DNA from: Kiritimatiellia bacterium
Lineage (GTDB): Bacteria; Verrucomicrobiota; Kiritimatiellia; RFP12; UBA1067
Length of the DNA: 12,530 bases
Direction of reading: 5' to 3'
Assembly (NCBI GenBank): GCA_017411125.1
Contig: JAFPNP010000357.1
Coordinates: forward strand, 1 to 12,530
The notes under the pieces were generated by a model. That model was not told the origin of the DNA, did no database searches, and was given only the letters and a program-made list of their open reading frames with translations. The position numbers and the translations under genes were made by a program. Positions 1 through 6,364 of this stretch are shown one piece after another (the stretch's first letter is position 1; each line of letters starts with the position of its first letter).

Positions 1-1
1 C

Positions 2-1684
2 GATCCCGGCACGTGGGATTCATGCGCCTGTTACAAGCCGTCCGTCGTGCGCGATGAAAAGCACAACCGCTGGCTTCTCTGGTACAACGGTCGCAGCGGC
101 GTCCCGGAGTACGTGGGGGCAGCAGTCCACGAAGGGCTTGACCTCGAAGCGCCGCGCGAAAGGCTGCCCGACCCGAATGCGCTTCTCTCGAAATACGTAC
201 GCCGTTTCAACGCCAACGACGAGGAGACCGTGACGAACGCAATCCCGAATTCGGCGGCAGAGGGGTTTCTTGCGGCGAACGTGCCGCTTTTCGCCTGCTC
301 AGACAGAGAAATCGAACGCACGTATTATTTCCGCTGGTGGACATATCGAAAGCATTTGCGCAAGGGCGCGGACGGCGGGTGGCGCATCACGGAGTTCCTG
401 CCCAAGGTCGGCTGGAGCGGGACGGACAATACGATTGTCTGTCCTGCGGGGCATCACTTCCGCGAAGGACGATGGCTGCGCGATTCGCGGTATCTTGCGG
501 ACAATGCCTGCTTTTGGCTCGCCGGAAAGAACTCCAGCCACAAATGGGGCTATTCGAGCTGGCTTTACACGGGCACGTGCCAGTTTGCGGAGGTCGCCGG
601 ACTCGACGCCCTTCCCGTTGAACTTCTCGATGCCGCCGTGAAATACTACGAACGCTGGGAAAAGGGCTTTTATAAGCCGGCGGGGAAATCTCGCATCAAG
701 ATGGGCGGCGACGGGCATGGAGGGTTCATGTCGACGGACGGCAACGAGGGCACGGAGATTTCGCTTGGCGGCAGCGGATGGAAACCGCTATTCAACTCTG
801 CCATGTGGAGCGAGGCGAAGACGATCGCCGCCGTTGCGCGCCGCGTCGGCAAGGTGGAACTCGCCGCGAAGTTCGAGACGAAGGCCGAGGCCGTCCGCAG
901 GGCGCTCATGGAGAAATGCTGGAACGGCGACGTGGGCTTTTTCACGACGAGGGCTCCCGACGGCAGGCTCGGCGCGGTGCGCGAACTCCATGGTTACGCG
1001 CCTTGGTACTTCGGGATGCCGCTTGACGTTGCGCCGGACTGGAATCAGCTTTTCGACGAAAAAGGCTTTGCCGCCCGCTACGGCCTCACGTTTCCGGAAC
1101 GCCGGGCCAAGGGGTTTGCGATCGCATACTCCGGGCATGAGTGCCAGTGGAACGGTCCGAGCTGGCCGTTTGCGACATCGGTCGCGCTGACGGCCTACAT
1201 GAACGACATTCACGCTCGCGGCGCTTCACCAGCCGTGCGCGACCGTTTCACGTTCTTGATGTGGCAATATGCGTTCGCACACAAGCTGCACCGCGCGCCG
1301 GGCAAGGATGTCGGCAAGCCTTTCGACCCTGTCGTGCCGTGGATTGACGAGAATATGAATCCCGACAAGCCGGACTGGATTGCGCGCAGACTTCTCGTCC
1401 AGCGCAAGCGGAAGCCCCGCGAACGCGGCAAGGACTACAACCACTCTACGTTCTGCGACATGGTGATTTCGGGACTCGTCGGTTTCATTCCGGAGGGTGC
1501 GGACGGCTTTGCGGTGGATCCGCTGTGCCCTGCAAAGTGGGACTATCTCATTCTCGACAATCTGCGCTACAGGGGGCACGACGTATCCATTCGCTGGCAT
1601 CGCGGACGCGGCCTATCTGTCAAGGTGGACGGCCGCGAGGCGGCGCAAAGCCAAACGCTATCCAAGGTGCGCGTGCGGTTTTAG
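2..1684 (+). CDS. C-terminal part of a large glycoside hydrolase: end of a beta-propeller fused to an MGH1/GH63-like (alpha/alpha)6 domain (5' end outside window)
   Basis: The reading frame is open from the first bases, so the true start lies upstream; the GTG at 47 is an internal codon. About 560 residues are visible. The first 50 (WDSCACYKPSVV, RWLLWYNGR, PEYVGAA, HEGLDL) look like the last blade of a five-bladed beta-propeller as in GH43/GH32/GH130-like proteins. From about residue 90 the protein is helical and aromatic-rich, with stretches typical of MGH1-like and GH63-like catalytic domains: TYYFRWWTYRKH, TEFLPKVGWSG, GHHFREGRWLRDSRY, GYAPWYFGMP and GHECQWNGPSWPFATS. A short beta-rich tail follows (residues about 510-560). 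The likely role is hydrolysis of a plant or mucin-type glycan, with the propeller as a second catalytic or binding module. I cannot name the substrate or the catalytic acids with confidence. Export cannot be judged because the N terminus is missing. Confidence 0.8.
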   Translation, partial: DPGTWDSCACYKPSVVRDEKHNRWLLWYNGRSGVPEYVGAAVHEGLDLEAPRERLPDPNALLSKYVRRFNANDEETVTNAIPNSAAEGFLAANVPLFACSDREIERTYYFRWWTYRKHLRKGADGGWRITEFLPKVGWSGTDNTIVCPAGHHFREGRWLRDSRYLADNACFWLAGKNSSHKWGYSSWLYTGTCQFAEVAGLDALPVELLDAAVKYYERWEKGFYKPAGKSRIKMGGDGHGGFMSTDGNEGTEISLGGSGWKPLFNSAMWSEAKTIAAVARRVGKVELAAKFETKAEAVRRALMEKCWNGDVGFFTTRAPDGRLGAVRELHGYAPWYFGMPLDVAPDWNQLFDEKGFAARYGLTFPERRAKGFAIAYSGHECQWNGPSWPFATSVALTAYMNDIHARGASPAVRDRFTFLMWQYAFAHKLHRAPGKDVGKPFDPVVPWIDENMNPDKPDWIARRLLVQRKRKPRERGKDYNHSTFCDMVISGLVGFIPEGADGFAVDPLCPAKWDYLILDNLRYRGHDVSIRWHRGRGLSVKVDGREAAQSQTLSKVRVRF

Positions 1685-1702
1685 CCGTTTGCCGCAGACG
1701 GC
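1684..1702 (+). terminator. Weak hairpin just after the glycoside hydrolase stop
   Basis: GCCGT (1684-1688) pairs with ACGGC (1698-1702). Two further pairs, one of them a G-T wobble, leave a 5-base loop. No clean T-run follows, only TCGTTTCT. It lies between the hydrolase stop and the purB promoter, so it could end hydrolase transcription, but the signal is weak. Confidence 0.3.
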
Positions 1703-1710
1703 GAAATCGT

Positions 1711-1739
1711 TTCTAAAGGCGTAGGATTTGTGCTAAAAT
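1711..1739 (+). promoter_or_regulatory. Probable purB promoter with extended -10
   Basis: TAAAAT at 1734-1739 is preceded by TGC, giving an extended -10 (TGN before the hexamer). A weak -35 (TTCTAA, 1711-1716) lies 17 bases upstream. Transcription would start near 1746 and give a leader of about 30 bases that contains the GGAG at 1764-1767. Confidence 0.45.
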
Positions 1740-1775
1740 AAACTCCTGTTTCTGAACACAAGTGGAGAATTGGCA

Positions 1776-3140
1776 ATGGCAATGATTGACATGCTATGCG
1801 CGGTGTCCCCTCTGGACGGACGCTACGGGTCGAAGGTGGACGAGCTGCGCGAAGTGTTTTCCGAATACGGCCTCGTCAAGAGGCGCGTCGCGGTGGAGTG
1901 CGCGTGGCTTGCCGCTTTATGTGAGCATCCCGGACTGCCGGAGTGTCCGCCGCTTTCAGCCGACGAGGCTGCCTTGCTTTCGGCGATCGCGGACGGCTTC
2001 GCCGTGGCGGATGCGCAGCGCGTCAAGGATATCGAGAAGACGACCAATCACGATGTCAAGGCCGTCGAGTATTTCATCAAGGAGCGAATCAAGGGTACAA
2101 GCCTGGAATCGCGCGGCGAGTTCGTCCACTTTGGATGCACGAGCGAGGACATCAACAACATGTCCCACGCTTTGATGCTTCGCGACGGTCTGAAGGTGCT
2201 TCGCGCGGCGCAGGGGCAGGTGACGGACAAGATTGCGGAAATGGCGCATGAGTTCGCGTCCGTCCCGATGCTGGCCCACACGCACGGGCAGCCCGCTTCG
2301 CCGACCACGCTCGGAAAGGAGCTGGCCGTCGTGTCGGCCCGCCTTCGCCGCCAGCAGGAGGAGATCGACCGTATCGTGCTGCCCGCGAAGATGAACGGTG
2401 CGGTAGGCAATTTCAACGCCCACCTCAGCGCCTACCCTGACGTGGATTGGGAGGCTCTCGCCCGCAGCGTGATAGAGGGTTTTGGCTTGCGTCAGAACCG
2501 TCTGACGATCCAGATCGAGCCTCACGACGGCATGGCGGAGTTGTTCGACGCGCTTCAGCGTTGGAATACTGTGTTGCTGGATTTCGACCGCGACGTCTGG
2601 ACATACGTTTCCTTCGGCTACTTCAAGCAGCGCACGGTGAAGGGCGAGATAGGCTCTTCCACGATGCCGCACAAGGTGAATCCCATCGACTTCGAGAACT
2701 CGGAGGGCAATCTCGGTCTCTCGAACGCCGTGTTCGGCTTCCTCGCCCGCAAGCTGCCCGTTTCGCGGATGCAGCGCGACCTTACCGATTCCACGGTGCT
2801 GCGCAACATGGGCGTCGCGTTTGGCTATGCGCTCGTGGCGGCGAAGTCCACGCTCAAAGGGCTTGGCAAGCTTGAGTTGAACGAGGCACGGCTTGCGGAA
2901 GACCTAGACCGCAACTGGGAGGTACTGGCCGAGCCGATCCAGACCGTGATGCGCAAGGTTGGCATGGATCGTCCTTATGAAAGGCTGAAAGAACTCACCC
3001 GCGGCCGCCGCGTGACGCCGGAGATCATGAAGGAGTTCGTCGAGGGGCTTGACCTGCCTGCCGACGACAAGGCCCGTCTTCTCGCGCTTACCCCGTCTAC
3101 ATATATCGGAAAGGCCGTCGAACTCGCCGGACTGGCGTGA
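1776..3140 (+). CDS. purB: Adenylosuccinate lyase (PurB), E. coli-type
   Basis: Adenylosuccinate lyase of the fumarase/aspartase superfamily acts twice in purine synthesis: it releases fumarate from SAICAR and from adenylosuccinate, giving AICAR and AMP. It is a cytoplasmic homotetramer. The N terminus has the family opening SPLDGRYGSKVDEL. TSEDINN is followed by AHTHGQPASPTTLGKE, whose His170 matches the E. coli catalytic His171. The mobile loop GSSTMPHKVNP holds Ser294 and Ser295, matching E. coli Ser295. From the ATG at 1776 it is 454 residues, almost the E. coli length (456). I prefer this ATG because GGAG at 1764-1767 is 8 bases upstream; a TTG at 1770 and an ATG at 1782 are in-frame alternatives. 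Its TGA overlaps the dnaG ATG by one base. Confidence 0.97.
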   Translation: MAMIDMLCAVSPLDGRYGSKVDELREVFSEYGLVKRRVAVECAWLAALCEHPGLPECPPLSADEAALLSAIADGFAVADAQRVKDIEKTTNHDVKAVEYFIKERIKGTSLESRGEFVHFGCTSEDINNMSHALMLRDGLKVLRAAQGQVTDKIAEMAHEFASVPMLAHTHGQPASPTTLGKELAVVSARLRRQQEEIDRIVLPAKMNGAVGNFNAHLSAYPDVDWEALARSVIEGFGLRQNRLTIQIEPHDGMAELFDALQRWNTVLLDFDRDVWTYVSFGYFKQRTVKGEIGSSTMPHKVNPIDFENSEGNLGLSNAVFGFLARKLPVSRMQRDLTDSTVLRNMGVAFGYALVAAKSTLKGLGKLELNEARLAEDLDRNWEVLAEPIQTVMRKVGMDRPYERLKELTRGRRVTPEIMKEFVEGLDLPADDKARLLALTPSTYIGKAVELAGLA

Positions 3141-5044
3141 TGGCCTTTGGCATTCCAGAGGCTGTCATAGAGGAAATCAAGGCGCGGACAGACCTTGCCG
3201 ATCTGATTTCTTCGTATGGCGTCCAGCTGCGTCGCAGCGGCGGCGCGTACATGGCGTGCTGTCCGTTCCACAACGAGAAGACGCCGTCTTTCCACATACA
3301 TCCCGACAAAGGTTTCTACCATTGTTTTGGATGCGGCGAATCGGGCGATTGCATCAAGTTCGTGCAGAAGCAGGAGGGGCTGTCGTTCGTCGAAGCAGTC
3401 AAGAAACTCGCCGCCGCGTGCGGCGTGACGGTCGAGGAGAAAGAAGACCCTCAGGCCGGGCACCGGAAGCGGCTGCTCGAACTGCACAGCCAGCTTGCCG
3501 ATTTCTTCCGCCGCTGTCTGTTGCACGCGGACGAGGCCGCTCCGGCGCGCGAGTATCTTGCAAGCCGCGCCTTGCCGGACGACATCGTCGCCCGTTTCAA
3601 GATTGGCTATGCCCCTCGTTCCGCCGCCGCGATGCGCACGTGGGCGAAGAAGTATGGCTTTACGGACGACGACCTGGCCGGCGCCGGCGTGCTGCTGCCG
3701 CCGAAGTTTGCAGGCGGCTCCTGGTTCAACCGTTTCGGCGGGCGGTTGATGTTCACGATAACCGACCGGCAGGACAGGGCGATCGCATTCTCCGGTCGCA
3801 TCCTTACCAACGACAAAAAGAAGGCGAAGTACGTCAATTCGCCGGAGACTGTCCTTTTCAAGAAGTCGAACGTCCTGTTCGCGCTTGCGCACGCCGCGCC
3901 GAATATTATGAAGTCTCCGCGCCGGGAAGCGATAGTGTGCGAGGGACAGATAGACGTGATACGCTGCCATGCTTGCGGGTTTCCGGTTGCGGTGGCGTCG
4001 CAGGGCACTTCCTTCACCGAGGAACACGTGCGCATCTTGAAGAAGTGCGCGGACTCCGTGGTGCTGGTGTTCGACGGCGACGGCGCAGGGTGGAAGGCCG
4101 CAGTGCGCACGGGAGGCGAATTTCTCGCAGCCGGAGTGCCCGTGCGCGTGGCATCGCTGCCGCCGGGAGAAGATCCCGACTCGTTTCTCCGCACTCAGGG
4201 GGCCGATGCGTTCCAGGCCAGGCTCGACGCGGCGGTGTCGGTGACGACGTTTCAGGTGCGCGGGCTTCTCGCGAACGAGACGAAACCGTACAATCTGCGG
4301 ACGGTGTCCGAAACAAGCCGGGCCGCGCTGGAGACGATCGCGAAATGCACTTCGGCGGTGATGCGCGCCGCCATGATAGACGAGGCGGCGACACTTCTCG
4401 GCGTGCCGTCTGCCGCCTTGCAGGAGGATTTTCTAAAGGTTTCGTCCGCAGTGAAGGTGCGCCCGCCCGCACCGCCGGAGCAGGACCATGAACATGCCGA
4501 CGATCCGTCTGGCAGGGCGCTTTGTCCTCAAAGCGCCGCCGTCCCGCTTGCCGGCGAGGACGCTGCGTCGCCCGACGTGAATCCGCCGCCGATGACGGAG
4601 ACTGCGCTGTGCGAACTGCTGATGGCGCATGGACGGGATGCTTCGATGGCGTCGCTCGTTGCGGATTACGTGCCGGACGGCGTATTGGCGCATCCGTTCA
4701 CGCGGGCGTTTGCCAAGGCGTGGCTCGAGGAGGCGAAGGGCGGCGCGGACGCGGTGGAGACGTTGCGCCGCGACCTTTCGCCGGCGATGTGCACGTGGCT
4801 CGACCATATGCTGTTGAACGAAGACAAGACGGCCTTTTCCGAACTTTCCCCGGAAGAAATACTCAAGAATCTGCTGCGGAGATTGTGGATGGATGCCGTG
4901 CAGCGCCGCCAGGGGGAGTTGCCGGCCGTTTCGTCGCCGGAAAACGATCTGGCCCGTCTGCGTTATTCGACGGACATCCGCAAATTGCAGCGACTGGACT
5001 GGAAAAACGCCAGCGTGCTCATGCGCCCCGAAACGCTTGCGTGA
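3140..5044 (+). CDS. dnaG: DNA primase DnaG
   Basis: Primase makes the RNA primers for lagging-strand and initiation synthesis, working with the replicative helicase. The N-terminal CHC2 zinc ribbon has ligands Cys41, His44, Cys62 and Cys65 (CCPFHNEKTPSF, YHCFGCGESGDC). The central polymerase/TOPRIM core has Glu268 in CEGQIDVI and Asp312 and Asp314 in FDGDGAG, the metal-binding acids matching E. coli 265, 309 and 311. A low-complexity proline/alanine linker (about residues 435-480) leads to a helical C-terminal domain expected to bind DnaB. It is 634 residues, a little over the usual 600. The start is the ATG inside ATGA-type overlap TGATG with the purB stop; a GTG three bases earlier is possible. 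No clear ribosome binding site is visible, so translation is probably coupled to purB. A palindromic repeat lies in the linker codons. The usual rpsU/rpoD neighbours are absent. Confidence 0.97.
   Translation: MAFGIPEAVIEEIKARTDLADLISSYGVQLRRSGGAYMACCPFHNEKTPSFHIHPDKGFYHCFGCGESGDCIKFVQKQEGLSFVEAVKKLAAACGVTVEEKEDPQAGHRKRLLELHSQLADFFRRCLLHADEAAPAREYLASRALPDDIVARFKIGYAPRSAAAMRTWAKKYGFTDDDLAGAGVLLPPKFAGGSWFNRFGGRLMFTITDRQDRAIAFSGRILTNDKKKAKYVNSPETVLFKKSNVLFALAHAAPNIMKSPRREAIVCEGQIDVIRCHACGFPVAVASQGTSFTEEHVRILKKCADSVVLVFDGDGAGWKAAVRTGGEFLAAGVPVRVASLPPGEDPDSFLRTQGADAFQARLDAAVSVTTFQVRGLLANETKPYNLRTVSETSRAALETIAKCTSAVMRAAMIDEAATLLGVPSAALQEDFLKVSSAVKVRPPAPPEQDHEHADDPSGRALCPQSAAVPLAGEDAASPDVNPPPMTETALCELLMAHGRDASMASLVADYVPDGVLAHPFTRAFAKAWLEEAKGGADAVETLRRDLSPAMCTWLDHMLLNEDKTAFSELSPEEILKNLLRRLWMDAVQRRQGELPAVSSPENDLARLRYSTDIRKLQRLDWKNASVLMRPETLA
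4511..4538 (+). repeat. Palindromic element, copy 1, inside the dnaG linker codons
   Basis: A perfect 9-base stem (GGCGCTTTG 4516-4524, CAAAGCGCC 4529-4537) with a TCCT loop sits in the coding sequence and encodes part of RALCPQSAA in the variable linker of DnaG. Together with the GGCA on the left it matches, in inverse orientation, the element after the dnaG stop at 26 of 28 bases. The only two differences are paired bases of the stem (T-A here, G-C there). Confidence 0.75.
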
Positions 5045-5072
5045 CGGCGCGTTGAGGACAACGCGCCCTGCC
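5045..5072 (-). repeat. Palindromic element, copy 2, between convergent dnaG and HEAT gene; probable two-way transcription barrier
   Basis: A perfect 9-base stem (GGCGCGTTG 5046-5054, CAACGCGCC 5059-5067) has an AGGA loop. It begins directly after the dnaG stop and lies 23 bases beyond the stop of the convergent HEAT gene, where a terminator is expected for both. No T-run follows on either strand, so it is not a classical intrinsic terminator. It is the inverse copy of the element at 4511-4538. Confidence 0.7.
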
Positions 5073-5094
5073 AATCGAACCAATCGCGTCTTGG

Positions 5095-5862
5095 TCACTC
5101 GTCCGCATCCTCGGCGGCCTCGCGTTCTTTCGCGGCGATCTGGCGCTTGCGCAGTTCGACGAAACTGCTGTATTCAACTCCCGTCATCATCTTGTATTGC
5201 CGTTTGGCCGCTTCCTTCGCGGCGGACGTGCCGTTCAGAATCACGTTGTACAAAGCGTTGAGGGCGATGCTGTCCTTCAAATCCTCCAGGGCCGCCAAGG
5301 CGCAGTCGAGCATTACCTTGTCCGTCGCGAATTTCGTCACGAACTCGATCGTCTTGACCTTTGCCCCTTCGTCCTCTATTTCCGATATGAACGTCTCGCA
5401 CGCGTTTCGGGCCGCCTCCCGCACTTCCTCGTCCTCGTCGGACACGAAACCCAGCATTTCGCCCAGATAGCGTTCGCCGAACCACGCAAGCGCCTCGACG
5501 GCGTCCTGCCGCACTTCCGGATCGGGAGAGGCCATGATCGCGGCGAGGTTGTCCACTATGAGATTCGGACGCTCCTCCTTCAGGGCCTGGTTGACGAGTT
5601 TCGCAAGCGCCTCGTCGGAGGCTCTGTCCGTTGCTGCCGCGCGATTCGCCGGCGGTTTTGCGTCCGTGCGTTTCGCCGGTTTTTTCGTCTCGGTTTTCGG
5701 CGTCGCAGTCTTCGTAACTTTGGCCGGCGCCGTTTTGCCGCTGCTATCGCGAACCGGAGTCGGCTTTGCCTCGCGCCCGAAACCATTCTGGCCAAACATC
5801 AGGAATGCGGCAATACCCGCAGCGACAAGCGCAATTGCCGCAAGAATGTAAGAACGTCTCAT
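5095..5862 (-). CDS. Membrane-anchored HEAT-repeat protein of unknown function
   Basis: I do not recognise a named gene. From the ATG at 5862 the product has 255 residues. Residues 1-25 are MRRS followed by a hydrophobic stretch (YILAAIALVAAGIAAFLM), which fits a signal anchor that leaves the rest in the periplasm. Residues 25-85 form a Lys/Pro/Thr/Ala-rich linker. Residues about 95-215 are alpha-helical with HEAT-like repeats (SPDPEVRQDAVEALAWFGERYLG, then SDEDEEVREAARNACETF), typical of protein-binding scaffolds. The C terminus is charged. The start is set by AGGAG with 5 bases of spacing before this ATG; an in-frame ATG 21 bases earlier lacks such a site. It is transcribed alone, towards dnaG, from a clear promoter at 5955-5983. 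Confidence 0.75.
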   Translation of the reverse strand: MRRSYILAAIALVAAGIAAFLMFGQNGFGREAKPTPVRDSSGKTAPAKVTKTATPKTETKKPAKRTDAKPPANRAAATDRASDEALAKLVNQALKEERPNLIVDNLAAIMASPDPEVRQDAVEALAWFGERYLGEMLGFVSDEDEEVREAARNACETFISEIEDEGAKVKTIEFVTKFATDKVMLDCALAALEDLKDSIALNALYNVILNGTSAAKEAAKRQYKMMTGVEYSSFVELRKRQIAAKEREAAEDADE

Positions 5863-5954
5863 GTTTTCTCCTATTATCGGCATTCCATTCGGAAAGTGAA
5901 CGATGTTGCAGTTGAAAGACGGGAATGAACAGAACTTCCAAACGCAATGCAGAT

Positions 5955-5983
5955 ATTATACACTATTCTACGTCAAACGGCAA
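5955..5983 (-). promoter_or_regulatory. Promoter of the HEAT-repeat gene
   Basis: Reading the minus strand, TTGCCG (5983-5978) and TATAAT (5960-5955) are separated by exactly 17 bases. The predicted start near 5948 gives a leader of about 85 bases. A perfect -10 with a 4-of-6 -35 at optimal spacing makes this a convincing sigma-70 type promoter. Confidence 0.7.
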
Positions 5984-6042
5984 CGTCTGGGTTTGCCTGG
6001 AGTTTCCCATTTTTTAGCGTGGCTGCCTCGAAACAAAGGGGA

Positions 6043-6071
6043 TGAATAAAAATGAAAACAACTTTTATTCA
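6043..6071. other. AT-rich stem-loop abutting direct repeat A
   Basis: TGAATAAAA (6043-6051) pairs perfectly with TTTTATTCA (6063-6071) around an 11-base loop. It ends one base before the 175-base direct repeat begins. The rest of 5984-6042 shows nothing I can name. Confidence 0.45.
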
Positions 6072-6072
6072 C

Positions 6073-6247
6073 GTGTCGGCCTTGCAAACGAGCGCATCCG
6101 GGTTAGGCTGCGCGTGAATGGAAGTTGCGAAAGAAAGTTGTTTCTGTTGTTTCCAAATTGACGCTCCATCTTGTCTGCAAACGCATTTCAGACTCTATTT
6201 TCAAGGGTACGGCGCACTTCCGCCACCCCAAAATAGGTAAACTCCAG
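6073..6247 (+). repeat. 175-base direct repeat, copy A
   Basis: It matches 8550-8724 without gaps. I count about 21 differences by eye (about 88% identity), most of them transitions. It lies just beyond the terminator of the minus-strand coiled-coil gene, so with copy B it brackets that gene. No open reading frame of note is conserved between the copies. A hairpin around GGGTTA (GCGC...GCGC) is perfect in copy B and has one mismatch here. The motif GCAAACG occurs twice in each copy. Confidence 0.85.
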
Positions 6248-6256
6248 ATAACACGC

Positions 6257-6364
6257 CTCTGCCAGACAAACCGGAAGGCCCGGCATTGCTGCCGGGCCTT
6301 CCAGTTGTATCACACTAATCAGTGAGAGTTGCTATCACTTGACCTTGCTCTTGAGCTCGATGCC
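6257..6364 (-). repeat. 3'-end inverted repeat, left arm
   Basis: This arm covers the last codons of the minus gene, its tandem TGA TAG stops, a short CACT-GATT-AGTG hairpin, the terminator and about 15 bases beyond. It is the inverse of 10798-10904, with roughly seven differences and one single-base gap (about 93% identity by eye). The non-coding part is as conserved as the coding part, which points to recent duplication or gene conversion between the two genes. Confidence 0.85.
6273..6302 (-). terminator. Intrinsic terminator of the minus-strand coiled-coil gene
   Basis: A 13-base perfect stem (GGAAGGCCCGGCA with TGCCGGGCCTTCC) is closed by a GCAA loop on the minus strand and followed by GGTTTGTC. 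It lies 32 bases past the stop codon. The T-run is short, but the stem is very strong. Confidence 0.8.

Noticed and set aside
2975..4027. Minus-strand open frame of 350 codons across purB and dnaG
   Set aside because: It overlaps two certain genes, crosses their boundary and has no family features.
3049..4491. Plus-strand open frame of 480 codons in another frame of purB/dnaG
   Set aside because: It is arginine-rich shadow translation; the dnaG frame has the zinc ribbon and TOPRIM motifs.
5068..5085. GGTTCGATT on the minus strand as a tRNA T-loop
   Set aside because: No acceptor, anticodon or D-arm pairing is found around it.
6090..6120. GTTAGGC inside the 175-base repeat as an integron attC core
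   Set aside because: GTTAGGC fits GTTRRRY, but the matching RYYYAAC arm and the imperfect palindrome of an attC site are absent, and no integrase is seen.
6125..6325. Plus-strand 66-codon frame across repeat A and the terminator
   Set aside because: It runs through the terminator hairpin and the frame is not kept in repeat B.
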